Assembly: GCA_002110485.1 (NCBI GenBank)
Contig: MOWL01000001.1
Span: 186,001-250,000 of the forward strand
Reading direction: 5' to 3'
Length of the DNA: 64,000 bases
Source: Emergomyces orientalis
Taxonomy: Eukaryota; Ascomycota; Eurotiomycetes; Onygenales; Ajellomycetaceae
In this document: piece after piece, positions 11,975-24,152 of the stretch
Layout of the letters: every line of letters begins with the position of its first letter
How positions within the stretch are numbered: position 1 is the stretch's first letter
Position numbers and translations under genes: made by a program
The notes under the pieces: model-generated
Seen by the model: the letters and a program-made list of their open reading frames with translations, nothing else
Told to the model about the DNA's origin: nothing
The model's database searches: none

Positions 11975-13805
11975 CGACAAGCGGAGGATCCAACGATGTT
12001 TGACGTCGCCAGTCCCTCCTCTCCTCCGCGAAACGAACCGGAAGATAAACCTAGATTTTTTCCAACCCCCAATATAGACAGAGATATGCGGAGGTATGAG
12101 GCGAATGGATTGTATATATATATATTTTTCTTTTCGGATCTTTCCGACTTCTTTCTCGATGCCGTATTTCTTCTTCGAATCGTGTGGGAGTGGCTTTCGG
12201 ATTAGAGGAGAGTGATATTATTAAGACATCGACAGGTAAGGAGGGGGGCTGTGATGTGTGTTGTTGTTGGTCCACCTATTATCGATTTCTCTGAATCCCA
12301 CTGCAATGGGGAGAGAGAAGGGTGGTGGTGAATATTAACAGAGAATTAACTGGTCTGTTCGAGTGGGAAGGGGGGTTAGTATCGCCAATGCGTATTCCCA
12401 ATTCTCCCATGTATTTTTTTTCCTATTGTTTTTTCTCCATTCACTATTTTCCATTTTCCATTTTCCTTGTATGATTGGGAGGAGAAGGATGGTTGTAGTA
12501 TATTGTTGTTGTTGTGGGAACCCACCTAAGTAGAATAATATTAATAAAAAAAAAATCCAAACTTTTTTTTTTTTTTTTTTTTTCGCCTCCAAAACACCAA
12601 CGCGACAGTGAAGTGGTCGGGGTTTAGGGGAGGCAGGACGAACGGGGGACGGGGGACAGGAACAAAACAGCAACGCTATGAGGAGAGAGAGAGAGAAAGA
12701 GAGAAGGACAAAGACGAGGAGATGGAGTACAGAAATGGTTGAATGAGAGGAGAGGGTGGAGGTAGCAAGATGCTGTCTGGTGGAGGTGGTTTGTGGTGGT
12801 TTTGTAGTGGAGGGAGGGAGATGGAGGGAGAGATGGATGTTTAAGGGCGTGGTGGTGGTTCGAGGGATGCGCGAAGAGACTTGACTGACAGCCAAGACAG
12901 AGACAGAGAGCGCACACAAAAACTGGCTGAGAAGCTGGGAAAAGACGCCAAGACACCAAGATCCTGTTCTGGTTAGCCTGGTTTAGTACTGGGGCTGCAT
13001 GAGTCACGTGGAGTATCGAGCTGGGGGCCCTGGATTAGTACAATAATATACTACCAATAAAGGGGGGGAGGAGGGCGAGGAGGGCGAGGAGGGAACTTTT
13101 GCTTGACACGACTGTTTACAAGGTGGCTACGAGGGAAATATAATCCACGCTGGCCTCGACGTTACGAATGGGGTGATTGTACTGTAATAAATTATAAAGT
13201 CTGGGTACTAAACGACTGAGCACAAACGCTCTCACCCATTTCGCTCTTCTGCTTGGAAGACCACACCTGCATCAGCTTGCCTGGGTATGTACGGGGGAAA
13301 GTAAGCTATATACTATACAGTATATCCAGTATGGGCTTTAAATTATTTCCCCCCCCCCCCCCCCTCTCCCCTCGGGGGCTGGCTGGATGGTTTGCTCTCC
13401 CTAGATGTCTTCGCATTGTTGGAGCCATGGGGGAGAGTTATGGAGAGCCGTGCAGTGCAATTACTATATCGCAGCTCGAGGGGCTATCCACAATGATAAT
13501 CCAAAGAGATAGCTACAGAAAAAGAAAGAATTCATCTAAGAAAAACAGTAAATGGCAACAAGATCTTTCTCCCAAGACCCTCCGTTTCCCCCTCCCACAA
13601 CAACCAACCAACAGACAGCGTGGCATTGCATATGAAAAAGAATACCCCAGAAAGACGCAGGAAAGTGAAGACATAAGAGGGTTAATTTGCAAAAGTGTAG
13701 TTATCTAAACAACCAAGCAAACAAGATATTGAAATTATATACAGTAAAATAGAAAGCCCTCCCCAAACCAGACGGCCCGTTATCGTATAGTAACAACACA
13801 ACTTT
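11975..13805. other. Upstream region of the nucleoporin gene; 3' side of the SCP2 gene
   Basis: About 1.8 kb without a supported gene. It is rich in GA/CT and G-rich low complexity (around 12620-12830 and 13060-13090), with T runs near 12562-12583 and a C16 run at 13349-13364. A CACGTG E-box occurs at 13003-13008. Long open frames here are Ser/Pro/Leu-rich by-products of the low complexity. Confidence 0.55.
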
Positions 13806-14451
13806 TTACAGCTTAGCATTGGTCTGCGCCTTCTTGAGAATGGGCTCCATCTTAGTTGCCTTCATGACATTGCCCTTGATCTTCAGCTTGCCGCCCATGA
13901 AGAGACGCTGGGCATTCGCCTTGCCGCTGACGAGCGAGGCGAAATCGGAGTCGGAGAGTTGGAGGGTGACTGATGTTTTTTTAATAATTTTTTTTTTAAA
14001 TTTCATGTTAGTTTATATATATACTTTTCACAAGATCTTACAACATAGAATAAAGAAGTATTTTAAAGAAGGGGGGGGGGAGAAAGAAAGAGCAAAGGAG
14101 AGCAAAGGAATCCTCACCATCAGCCTTCCCCCCAGCAGGTGCCGCGCCCTTGCCAACGATACCTTTATCCTTCAGGTCAAGGTACCAGCTCTCGGTCTCG
14201 CCCTTTTCGTTTGTCAGAGCGAAGGCGAAGATGGATTTGGCAGATTTGATGGCGTCGTCGCGGTCGGCTGGGTTGGAGTTGATGGCTGCATTGATGGCAT
14301 CGAAAGCCACGGAGGAAGGGAAAGCGGCTGTTTTGGTTTTTTTCGGTTTTGGAGGTGAGTGTTAGTTAGATACGATACCAGGTAGTTCGGATGGTTGGGT
14401 TGGGTTGAATTGGAAGGGGGGATTTGGCTTACGGTTTGCGAGAGATGGCAT
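13806..14451 (-). CDS. SCP2-domain lipid carrier with peroxisomal PTS1
   Basis: Three exons on the minus strand (14451-14433, 14327-14118, 13969-13806) encode 130 residues. The first exon is only 19 nt (MPSLAN plus one base). The domain is a stand-alone sterol carrier protein 2 fold: AFDAINAAIN at the start, SWYLDLKDKGIVG, TLQLSDSDFASLVSGKANAQ, then LFMGGKLKIKGNVMKATKM, the family hallmark. The protein ends AKL, a canonical type 1 peroxisomal targeting signal. Small SCP2 proteins such as Candida PXP-18/POX18 bind fatty acyl-CoA and sterols inside peroxisomes, and the same role is likely here. Introns are 105 nt (14328-14432) and 148 nt (13970-14117), all GT-AG. An internal Met that reads through the last intron boundary (MKFKKK...) is an artefact. 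Confidence 0.92.
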
Positions 14452-14573
14452 GGTGAATTATGCGATGTGGTTGAAGGTTTTTTTTAGAGATGGGGAGAGA
14501 GGTGAGATAAGATGAGGTGGCCGGGTATATTTAAATCGTTCTTTGTTTTTTTTTCTATCCGGACGGGGATGGG

Positions 14574-14610
14574 AGAAGAAGAAGAAGAAGAAGAAGAAGA
14601 AGAAGAAGAA
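14574..14610. repeat. (GAA)n trinucleotide microsatellite
   Basis: About twelve GAA units just upstream of the SCP2 gene. On the SCP2 sense strand this is a TTC pyrimidine tract, a common feature of fungal promoters. Its distance from the start codon is about 120 bases. Confidence 0.9.
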
Positions 14611-15156
14611 CGAGGTTGGTTCCTCGGTTTTGGTATATGTTTCTCTTTTTATCATACAAAAACAAGAAGGGTGCTTCCGCTTACTTATTTATTAGTTATA
14701 TAAATACTCTCTTGTCATTACTCCGAAGCTTCCTCCCACTGCAACCCAAAACCCAGCCAAGCAGCAAAAAGGCATGTGAATATGGGGAAGCAATAAAAAG
14801 CAAGTTACCACGCTTAGTTACCGAGGCTAGGCTACTAGTATTTAGGCTTGCTCGTGGGGCTGTTGGGGCAGTTGGGGAGGAAGCTGAACGGGGCTGACCA
14901 GATAAAAAACTCACAGATGATTGATTAAACGATGTTTTAGCCGCTTTTTATGTTCGGGCTTATTACTATTACTAACTATTTTACGGAGTACTATTCTGAA
15001 AGACTTATCCATTTGGATTACTCTGTAAGCTGCTCGGAACTTTTGGCGGACACATGATTGTGTGAGACAAAACTATGATTCTGCCAGCTAACTACTTTTT
15101 ACATGGATGGATTTGTCGTTAATTTTTGGCGGGGTGGGAATTGAGGATAAGTATCC

Positions 15157-15174
15157 GGGGGGGGGGGGGGGGGG
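15157..15174. repeat. G18 homopolymer
   Basis: Eighteen consecutive G residues in intergenic DNA. The length should be treated as uncertain because such runs are error-prone in sequencing. It creates glycine-rich open frames on the other strand that are not genes. Confidence 0.85.
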
Positions 15175-15885
15175 AATTTAAGCACGGGCATTTGTAAACT
15201 GCATTTACATTTATTTGTTGATTTTGAATAAATACACAAGTAAGCTAAGCATAACTACAAAATTCAATTGGGTTGTAAGAATTAAAAAATAAATAATAAA
15301 TAATAAATAATAAATAAAAAGGCTGGTGCTAGGTAAGCTGCAGAGCTGGCAATGGGTTGTAAACCAGCTGTTGATCGCCAAGGTGTCCTCAACCGAGGCA
15401 TAACACAAGCTGAAGTTCACCAACACCAGCAACAACAAAGCAAAAAGATGATGATGATTATGATGATGAACAACAAACAAAGGAAAAATAACAAAAAAGA
15501 GCGTAAAGGGGAGCTTCATCGCTTCGTTTAAGATCATAATAGATCATAGATCATGGCGATCGTGGCGTGTTCATAAGTTTCCTGTTTTTCTTTTCCCTTT
15601 TTTTTTTTTTTTTTTTGCTCGAGAAAAAATGCCCAACCGCCATGTTCAGATCCATTGCATGGTAATATGTGCGCCGCCAGAGGGAGAAAACCCATCTCCC
15701 CGCCCCCTTTTATTTTGACCTGGATTATATCGTTTTTGGAGTGATTTTGTTTGTCCCCTTGAACTTCTCCAGCACCCCAAGACAAGAACTCCGCAAGACC
15801 ATTCCACCCCAGAAGAAACAAAATAAATATAAGAACAAATATGAAGACCCATGACAATTACACGAGTCCCAACCTTGAGTAAACA

Positions 15886-15907
15886 CCCCCCCCCCCCCCC
15901 CCCCCCC
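15886..15907. repeat. C22 homopolymer
   Basis: Twenty-two consecutive C residues about 75 bases beyond the stop codon of the F-box gene, so G22 on the transcribed sense strand. It falls in the likely 3' UTR of that minus-strand gene. The exact length may be uncertain. Confidence 0.85.
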
Positions 15908-15983
15908 AAAAACCAAAAGACAAAACCCACACTTTATACAAACACAACCGCAACTTGTTTTTTTCTTCCTTCTTTTCTTTCTC

Positions 15984-17495
15984 TTACCGCCAACTAAACA
16001 CCGACGCCTTCAAAAACTTCTTCACATGATCCTGCCTGCACCACAGCAAATCTCTCGTCCGCGAACTCGCCCGCTGGAAATGGCTTCTACTCTTCCCACC
16101 ACCACCACCGCTACCCCCACAAGCCCCATACACCATGAAATTCTTCAACCGATCCTTCCTCCTCTCCTCCTCCCACAGCACCTTCTGCACTTGATTTCGC
16201 CCCATCCCAACCGGACTAAACATAATGGGCACATCCATCTCCTCCCGCTGCTTCCCTTTCCACCGCTCACTGCCTGAAATCTGCGTCAGCGGCGCGAGCG
16301 CCTCATCCCACGCGGCCCCGTTGCGTAGGGACGTGTTTTCGAAATTGAACTCGCGTACTGTGTGTCGGTGCTCGAGGATGAAGGAGGATACCTGTGCGGC
16401 ATCTATGAGGGCGTTTTCGATCTCTGCGTAGCGCAGCTTGGGGAATTTCAGGGGCTGGAGTGGGCCAGCGGAGCGTTTGGGGCAGAGGATTGAGGCGGGT
16501 TCGGTCGGGGATGGTTGGAGGCAGGGCTCAGTGGAGAGGGAGAGGGGGCAGGGCCCCTGTGCGCCGCGCCAGCGGAAGGTGAAGCGGGAGAGGGATTGGA
16601 AGTTTTGTAGGTATGAGTGGAGGAGTTTTAGATGGTCTTTGGGGCGGTTGAGATTGGGTTTGGCCTTGTTCTTGCTACTGCTGCCGCTGCTGGTGGTGGT
16701 GCTGATAGGGGTGGTGTTGATAGGGGTGGGAGCGGTACTGTCGATGTCGTATGGGAAGCTGTCCATTTCAATGGATAGATTTTGTATTTGCGCCCAGCGT
16801 TTACGTGCTGCGGGGGATGCGCCGAAGCCCATGTTTGGGCGGAGGTAGAGGACTGCTCCCGGGTGAATGGGAAGGAGGGAAAGTGTGTCGAGAGACTTTA
16901 GAGGTGCTTGTTCAATTGCGATGCGAAGTGATATTAGGGCGTAGTCGACGACGCTGCGGCGGTAGCGGTGCCCAGCTACTTGGCCGTCGCATGACACTTT
17001 TAGGTGTCGTAGTGAGGTCATGGCATTGAATGCGCGAATGAACGATGGGACATTCGTAACTGCATGGAATAATGGCGGATATTGTTTCGTTAACAGTTCC
17101 GTCATTTCCCAGGTACCGTATCTTGGGAAACTGAGTCTGGACGCTGCCGGGCAGGAGGCATATACTTGTGGTTCGTAGACAAAGGTTTGTTCCTCTCCAG
17201 TAACGGGGTCTAGCAACGGCGGAAGAAATGTTTCCGGCGAATGGGGCATATTAAACTTAAGAGTTTTGATGCAGCTTCCAATCCGCTCCAGGGCGGCCAT
17301 GCGTGCTGGACGGGTAAAGGTACCATTTCGGAACTCAACATCGACCTCTGCGAAGAGTACAGGGGCGGTGCGGTAAGCGAAATCATGGCACACCAGTCGC
17401 ATGGATAAAAGGTCTTCTTTTGGCATGCAGGCGAGAAAGGCATCTCGGGTCAGATCTGTCCACCAAAATTGGAAAAAGGCGGCTGCGGACGACAT
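15984..17495 (-). CDS. F-box-like / leucine-rich domain protein
   Basis: A single exon of 503 residues. The N-terminus reads as a degenerate F-box: LTRDAFLACMPKEDLLSMRLVCHDFAYRTAPVLF, where the leucines and the RLVCHDF turn fit the Skp1-binding fold. The rest has spaced leucine blocks (LRHLKVSCDG, LKSLDTLSLLPI, IQNLSIEMDSF, LSRFTFRWRG, LRYAEIENALID) resembling an LRR-type substrate domain, interrupted by a Ser/Thr/Asn linker near residues 255-285. A C-terminal Gly/Ser patch precedes a basic end (RDLLWCRQDHVKKFLK). Such proteins usually act as substrate receptors of SCF ubiquitin ligases; the substrate here is unknown. I recognise the type as common in Eurotiomycetes but cannot give a specific orthologue. 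Confidence 0.8.
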   Translation of the reverse strand: MSSAAAFFQFWWTDLTRDAFLACMPKEDLLSMRLVCHDFAYRTAPVLFAEVDVEFRNGTFTRPARMAALERIGSCIKTLKFNMPHSPETFLPPLLDPVTGEEQTFVYEPQVYASCPAASRLSFPRYGTWEMTELLTKQYPPLFHAVTNVPSFIRAFNAMTSLRHLKVSCDGQVAGHRYRRSVVDYALISLRIAIEQAPLKSLDTLSLLPIHPGAVLYLRPNMGFGASPAARKRWAQIQNLSIEMDSFPYDIDSTAPTPINTTPISTTTSSGSSSKNKAKPNLNRPKDHLKLLHSYLQNFQSLSRFTFRWRGAQGPCPLSLSTEPCLQPSPTEPASILCPKRSAGPLQPLKFPKLRYAEIENALIDAAQVSSFILEHRHTVREFNFENTSLRNGAAWDEALAPLTQISGSERWKGKQREEMDVPIMFSPVGMGRNQVQKVLWEEERRKDRLKNFMVYGACGGSGGGGGKSRSHFQRASSRTRDLLWCRQDHVKKFLKASVFSWR

Positions 17496-20236
17496 GTTGA
17501 TGAATGATTATTGATCATAGCGGCCAGAGAGCCGGTTCCAAATGCAAAACGTTCTTGAGAGGCTTTGTCAGTCATGACCTCGTCTAAAATAAATGAATAG
17601 AGAATGGATTTCTTCTTCTTCCTCTTCTTTTTTCTTTTTGTGCGGATGGATGTGGATAGGAGAACCAAAAGTATGAGAAGGATCGGTTTTCGCATACAGA
17701 TTGAAAAGAGCTCTGCTCGGTTAAGATCAAGTTGATGCTGGCTAATGCCTTTGTCTTTTTATGTACTTTTATATATATATCTGTGTGCTCTCCTTGTAGA
17801 ATATAATAATAATAAAAGTATAGGAAACTGGAAATGTTGTCAAGAAGTATACCCGATACTTCGAATTGGGCTTTGTGTGGTCAAAAAGGAGAGAAAATTG
17901 GCCCAAAAAATGCCCAAGGTGGTGTCTCACTGGACGACAGTACGGAGTACACACAGAAAATGTTTCAAAACATATTGAAACAACCAAAAAAAGGATTGAG
18001 AAATGGGGCAAACATGATATTATAGGGCCGGGCAGCCAGATCATTGTTTCCCTGCGCCCGTGCCCAAGATTCCCCAACCCCGCCAGAAAACCGCGCCAGA
18101 AGGATGGAGAAACATGTTCTTCGTTTCTTGTTCCATATTTTTTCGTGTCACATAGCGCGAGTCAGGTTTGGGGCGCAAAAACAAAACTGTTCGCTGAGAA
18201 GAAGCGGTCTAGGAAGAAGTCAAAAGCAACGGTTCTGCAGGAAAGATAGTCGATAGTCGCGAGAATGGCACGGCCGTGAAGGGCATCCCGACGCGATGAA
18301 TGGTTGGAACCAGGGCAGCGAAGGACTTTCGGCCTGTTCCTTGACGGCCTGGGGCTCCCAGTATCCCAGCCTCCCTTGCCCCTCTCTGATGCTGGGACAC
18401 CCCGTGTTTCGTATACGGTGATGCTCACCGCAACATCGGCGCGCTCAGTGGCCGGGATGGGTGTTTCGGCACAGACAAAATCACACTTAGCGCGCTGCAT
18501 ATCCTGCAGTCTTCCCTATCGTGGCAGCAACTATGCCTGTTGTGAACCAGACTAAACTAGACAGGGCACAATGGCGTCTTGGCCGATATCTTGGCCATTT
18601 CACGCGTTTTTCTGACGTGAACAGTTAAACGCGCGACATCGCGTACGGCGCGATAATAGGGAAAATTGAGATCCAAGGTTGTCAGCCGAAGGACTGCGAT
18701 TGACAAGGGACAAGGGCGTTAGGTAGGTGGGCCAGAGCTTAGAGAAATCTGCGGAGAAGACGTGGGGATTGAGGGGTTGAAGGGCGTGGGCTAGAACGAT
18801 CATGTTCAATGTTACCAAGGTCTAAGCTGGCTGCGAATAAGATCCTGATTATCTGGCATTGGAAGATGGAAGATGCCATTGCCCGTTTGCTTGGTTTTTA
18901 ACGTGGGGGGCCCCAAACCTGTCGATATTCTTATCCCAATAGTTGTAGAAGCCATGGACTTGTTTGGCAGCAGAACGGCGGGTTCCATCACACTATCACA
19001 ATCTCGCGATCCTTGTTATACCATCCTGAATCCCTTTCTTTGCTGAATTTTGAAGTCATTTGAAGTCCTGATTCAAGAATACAGCAGAGTTCACAAGAAA
19101 CATTATCCCTTGCGATTTCTGTTTCGTGTGATGTACCATCGCCCCCGTTGTCCAGTGTAGTGCAGCCTGGCTGGGTACCTCTCTTCCAGCTCAGGTAGGC
19201 AGCCTTATCAATTGGCCTCTCCACCCATATGAAGGACATTCTCCAAGAAGTTAGCTTTTGACTTGTGGCGAGACCGTAATGTAGTGACCAGTCCATATAT
19301 CATGTATGGATCCATTATTGGTAGCTATGTGGACCTCCTTTAAGTTGGCTGAGATATATGCCTTGGGTGAAAAGCACGGTACATTTTGGACAGTAGATAC
19401 CTGGGATTTCAAGGCAGCACTGGACATTTCATATAGAATGCAGAAGCAAACAGTCCTGTATTTGTTCTTGTTCCCTAGAAACAAAGGAAAAGGCTGCCTA
19501 AGTATAATGTATTCAAATCCTGAAGACTTTATCGAAGAAAAGCAAATGGTGTTTCTGAATTAACTATCCTTATATCTTGTGACTAATCTCTAGTTGCAGG
19601 GCGTCAAAAAATCTCCGACCCAGGGAATCGGGAACTGGGATTTATAGCGCTCCAGGATGTATGCGATGCGATTCAATGTGCTCTAAAGATAAATAGGCAG
19701 AATTCACACAAGGAACACATACTTACGCCCTTCAACAAGATATCCCCTCCCCTGCGCTGTGAATTCTGCGTTGTGTTGCGCACTTGGGGCCAAACTTTGA
19801 ACACAACGACGACTCCGTGGGGAAGTTTATCTGACATTTTCTTCCACCTCGCCAACACTCCAACGTCACCTTACAGTTTGTTCGACGAAGCTCCTCATTT
19901 CGATCCCATCTTCCCACATTCCGGCTGCAGCAAGGCTCGCGTTGTTCGCCAAACCCAGAATAACCCCTTAGTATCACCTGTCATCCGATTTCATGTTGCG
20001 CCGTTGAGCCGCATTCATGCCCGATTCAGAGGCAACCTGAGCCTTGTATGCAGCCTGCCACCCAGTCTCAACGAAGCGTTGGAGAAGGCAAGCCACGACC
20101 AGGCTGACATCTTCTACTCATTGCTTTATTATTTAAAGTGTTGTGCAGCTGATTTCCTTTAGAAAGCCTCGGAATTTTCCAGCGCCAAACCTCTCGACAC
20201 TTCCCCGTCTGCCCCGATCCTCCGATCCACCAAACA
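17496..20236. other. Large intergenic region between divergent F-box and SNF2 genes
   Basis: About 2.7 kb with no convincing gene. It contains a polypyrimidine tract upstream of the F-box gene (17611-17640), one TACGGAGTAC at 17941-17950, and open frames at 19306-19563 and 19773-20162 whose translations I do not recognise. The latter lies in the probable 5' leader of the SNF2 gene and could act as an upstream open frame, but I see no supporting signal. Confidence 0.5.
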
Positions 20237-23200
20237 ATGGAGCCAAACCCCTTTCTCGAATCGACGTCCACCAACAACATCGAGGCTGAGAATATCTTTC
20301 AGACCTTTTATGGAGATGCCGCAACTACAACGGATCTAGCTGAAGGCCAGGATCAGGATGAATATCCATGCTTTGACGAGGATGAGATAGATAACGATCT
20401 CCAACGAGTCCTCTCTGCTGGGACTGATCCTCGATCAACTGCATCCTCGGAACCAGAGCTAGTTGCGATCCAGCGCAGACTCATCGAAGTTGAGGACGAT
20501 TCGACATGTCCGAACTCTTCTGGACCTGGGTCATCGGCTGCGTCTGATATATTATCGCAGACAAGCTTCCAGGATCAGGATCTTTTGGAGTTGGACACGA
20601 TGCCCGCGGTGAACGATGATGATGATGATAATGTTGATGATGTTCGTTCATCAGGAGATTCTGGTGATTCAGACTTTACTACTATCTTGGCTATTTCAAA
20701 TCGGAATACCTTTTCAAACGTAAAAAGAGAAACGCGGTCACCGGATCCCACTTGCCAGCCTCTGTCAAACCCTAAGCGGCCCCGAACCATAACTGATGCT
20801 AGCTTATCTGCCAATAATGGATTTTCTGGATCGAAATCCCGGAAGACTACTCCATCTCCCGCAAATAATGGCGGCCCGTCGGCTGCTCCGAACAACTTAG
20901 CACTACGCCAGCTTTTTGCACTCCCGGGAAGTGATGACTTGGAAGAGCTAGAACGCGATCAGCTAGAAGCTGAGAATTGGCTTAAACAAAAGAAGGAACA
21001 AGAGCGCCTGGATGAGGAATTCGCTAGGTCATTACAGCAGCACTGGAATGAAGAGTCCTATTCAGCCAGTTCCGGCTCGTCCACGCAGAATCGTTCAAAG
21101 CAAACACTGATCCCAAATTTTCACACAAATTTTCATGTCCCTGGTGCAGGCAATTCGTCCATGGATAAAAAGCCAGTTGCTAACCTCGCTCACCATACGG
21201 CAGGATCTAGTCTTACTCAAGGTGGAAAATCTGGAAATCCTTATAAATTTAACGAAAGCTACATTGAAATAAGTAGCGACAGTGAACTTGAAGGGACGTA
21301 CCCTCAAGCCGATTATACCTCCGGTCGTTCCATTCCATGGAATCATGATCACCGCCACGCAACTGCAGGTGCAAGGGGATTTTGGTCAAAATCTGATACC
21401 ATAGATGCAACGTCTTCTAGTTTCTCTGCCTCTTATCACGGCAATAAATATAGCATGCATCAAGGCAGGGACTTTGGATATCCAACGCATTCCAGCAATA
21501 CGATGTCTTTGTCAAATGCATATATGCTCGAAGCTGAACCAGGCACGAGGTCTATTCCCAATGCCTCACATGCTTATAATAATTCTCATCATTCCAGAAA
21601 TCAACCTTCAAACTCATTGTATAATGGATATTCAAGCCGTTACCATCCTGCTTCCTTCCGCCACGGCGTTATGGACTTAATCTCCAAAGCTACCTCAGAG
21701 TTTGAAACACGTGGCATGAGTTCGAGGTATGTAAAATCATAATATCATTCCGCGTAATACCACCAGTGGGATAGACTGAAAGCTACAATGCTAACCTTGC
21801 TTGCAGTAATTTTAATTCAGCGATATATGATCAGATAACGCCTGAAACTACGAAGGACGAGTTGCAGAAACTTTTGGAAAATATCCGACCCGACCAGGAA
21901 CTTGACTGCAATCGTGAAGGCACACCGGAAGCGCTACGATTCAACTTGATGGAACACCAAAAGCTTGGTTTGGCGTGGATGAAATCTATGGAAGAAGGCT
22001 CCAACCGAGGCGGAATTTTGGCCGATGACATGGGCCTAGGAAAGACAATACAAGCTATAGCACTCATGGTTTCCCGACCCTCAACTGACCCGGAACGGAA
22101 AACGACCCTTATAGTTGCGCCGGTTGCCCTGATCCAACAATGGAAGCGAGAAATCGAGCGGATGCTAAAGCCAAAGCATCAGTTGACTGTGTTTATTCTG
22201 CACAACGAGCGAGGTGCTAAGTTCAGCAATTTGAAAAAGCATGATGTTGTTCTAACCACGTTCGGAACCTTGGCTTCAGAGCTTAAACGAAAGGATGATG
22301 CGAATAGGATGAGGACCGAAAATCAACATACCTATCAAAATCTTCAGCCTGACGATGCATTTATGTTGCCACTTCTTGGAGAGAGGAGTAAGTGGTACCG
22401 GGTAATCGTTGATGAGGCGCAATGCATCAAAAACAAAGACACCAAATCTGCCCAGGCTTGTTTTCTTCTGAATTCAACTTATAGGTGGTGTATGAGTGGC
22501 ACTCCCATGATGAATAACGTGTCGGAGCTTTACTCCCTGATTAAATTCTTGAGGATAAGGCCATACAATATTGTTGAAAAATTTAATTATGTGGGTGAAA
22601 TAGTGCCAACTCTTGCCTGCTTATATGTTCGAGAGCGCTAATGACTACGTGCAGGCTTTTGCTACCCCCTTAAAAAGCTCTAACGTAGACCGCCAGAATC
22701 TAGCCATGCAAAAGTTGCAAGCTCTGTTGAAAGCTATTCTTTTACGTCGGACAAAAACCTCGAAGATCGATGGCAAGCGAATTTTGCAGTTACCCCCACG
22801 AACCACCGAAAAGAGACATGCAGTATTTAGCGAAGATGAAAAGTCACTCTATGATGCGCTGGAGTCTAAAACCCAGCTTCAGTTTAATAAATATCTTCGC
22901 GCAGGTACTATTGGACGCAATTACTCTAATGTTCTTGTGCTACTTCTCCGACTACGGCAGGCGTGCTGTCATCCCCACTTGATGACCGATTTCGGAGTCG
23001 AGGCGACTGCTGAAACGGCTAAAGTTGATCTGATCGAGAACGCAAAACGGCTCGGACCGGATGTTGTTTCGCGTCTTAAGGAGAATGGCCCCTTGGAATG
23101 CCCAGTCTGTATCGATGCGGTGGAAAATGCAGTTATTTTCTTTCCATGCGGCCACAGCACTTGCGCTGAGTGTTTCGCTAGAATATCGGATCCTTCTCGG

Positions 23201-24152
23201 GGGCTGGTGCAAGGCAATGATGGCTCCGTCTCCATCAAGTGCCCCCATTGTCGCACACTGATCGATCCCAAAAAGATCACTGATAATTTCTCCTTTAAAA
23301 AGATATTCTGCTCCGATCCGAGCGAGGCAAATGTGGAAGAAAATTCTACCGACCCTGGGCCAGACTTCAATGGCGATGAAGACGGTGATGTTGGAAAGGG
23401 CAAGGGCAAAGCAATTGAGAAGCCCCGCAAGTCGCTGCTACAGCTCAAGAAGGCTGCCGTGAAAAGTGTCGAGGCAAAAAGGGAGTATCTTCACTATCTC
23501 ACCGAGAATTGGGTGACCAGCGCCAAGATCGAGAAAACGATGGAGCTTCTCCACGATATTCAATCCCGCATTCCCGAGGGTGATGATAAACCTGAGAAAA
23601 CCATTATTTTCAGCCAGTTTACTTCCCTACTCGACCTCCTTCAAGTCCCTATCATGAGGGAAGGGTGGGGTTACCGCCGATATGATGGCACCATGCAACC
23701 CAATCAGCGCAACGAAGCTGTCTTAGAGTTCTCTGATAGTAAAGACTGTACAATCATGCTTGTTTCCCTTAAGGCCGGGAACTCAGGCCTAAACCTCGTA
23801 GCAGCTTCCCAGGTCATCATTTTGGATCCATTTTGGAATCCATATATTGAGGAGCAGGCTATCGATCGTGCACATCGCATTGGGCAATTGCGGCCTGTAA
23901 TGGTACATCGCATCCTTGTGGAGAACACGGTTGAGGACCGTATCCTCGCGCTGCAAGATAAGAAGCGAAATTTGATCGAAGGAGCATTGGATGAGAAGGC
24001 GAGCCAGACTATTGGGCGCCTGAATACTCGCGAACTTGCTTTCCTCTTCGTAAGTTTCATATCTTCTCCTTTCAAATTGAAACTTTTTGATTCCGACACA
24101 GTGGCCCATTTTGCTGATACTATTGGTATGATAGGGTGTTACACCAAATTAG
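20237..24152 (+). CDS. ULS1: SNF2-family translocase with RING finger (Uls1/Ris1 type)
   Basis: Exons 20237-21726, 21807-22590, 22655-24049 and 24135-24152 give 1228 residues. The first ~500 residues are acidic and Ser/Asn-rich and contain SYIEISSDSELE (about residues 340-351), a good SUMO-interacting motif. The ATPase follows: DDMGLGKT Walker A near 565, VDEAQ near 698, then a RING finger between the lobes at about 905-957 (CPVC...CGHSTCAEC...CPHC), then the C-terminal helicase lobe ending AIDRAHRIGQ and VENTVEDRILALQDKKR. This order (SNF2, RING, HelC, SIM) is that of yeast Uls1 and S. pombe Rrp1/Rrp2, SUMO-targeted DNA translocases that remove sumoylated proteins such as Rad51 or Top2 from chromatin. 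Without the final 18-nt exon (GVTPN) the frame would read far into the 3' region. Confidence 0.93.

Larger units (their letters stand above)
14452..15983. other. Intergenic, rich in simple repeats
   Basis: Promoter side of the SCP2 gene and 3' side of the F-box gene. It holds a (GAA)n run at 14574-14610, one TACGGAGTAC copy at 14982-14991, a G18 run at 15157-15174, an A/T run of (AATAAT)n near 15283-15318, a T run at 15600-15616 and a C22 run at 15886-15907. No coding gene is supported. Confidence 0.6.

Noticed and set aside
12335..12919. A 194-codon minus-strand frame
   Set aside because: The translation is low-complexity Leu/Ser/Thr/Pro from GA/CT-rich DNA, has no domain and overlaps other similar frames.
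19306..19563. An 85-codon plus-strand frame in the spacer left of the SNF2 gene
   Set aside because: The chain is not recognisable, has no intron or promoter context, and is short; I could not raise it above chance.
19773..20162. A 129-codon frame just upstream of the SNF2 gene
   Set aside because: No conserved motif and no splice link to the main gene; it is more likely leader sequence.
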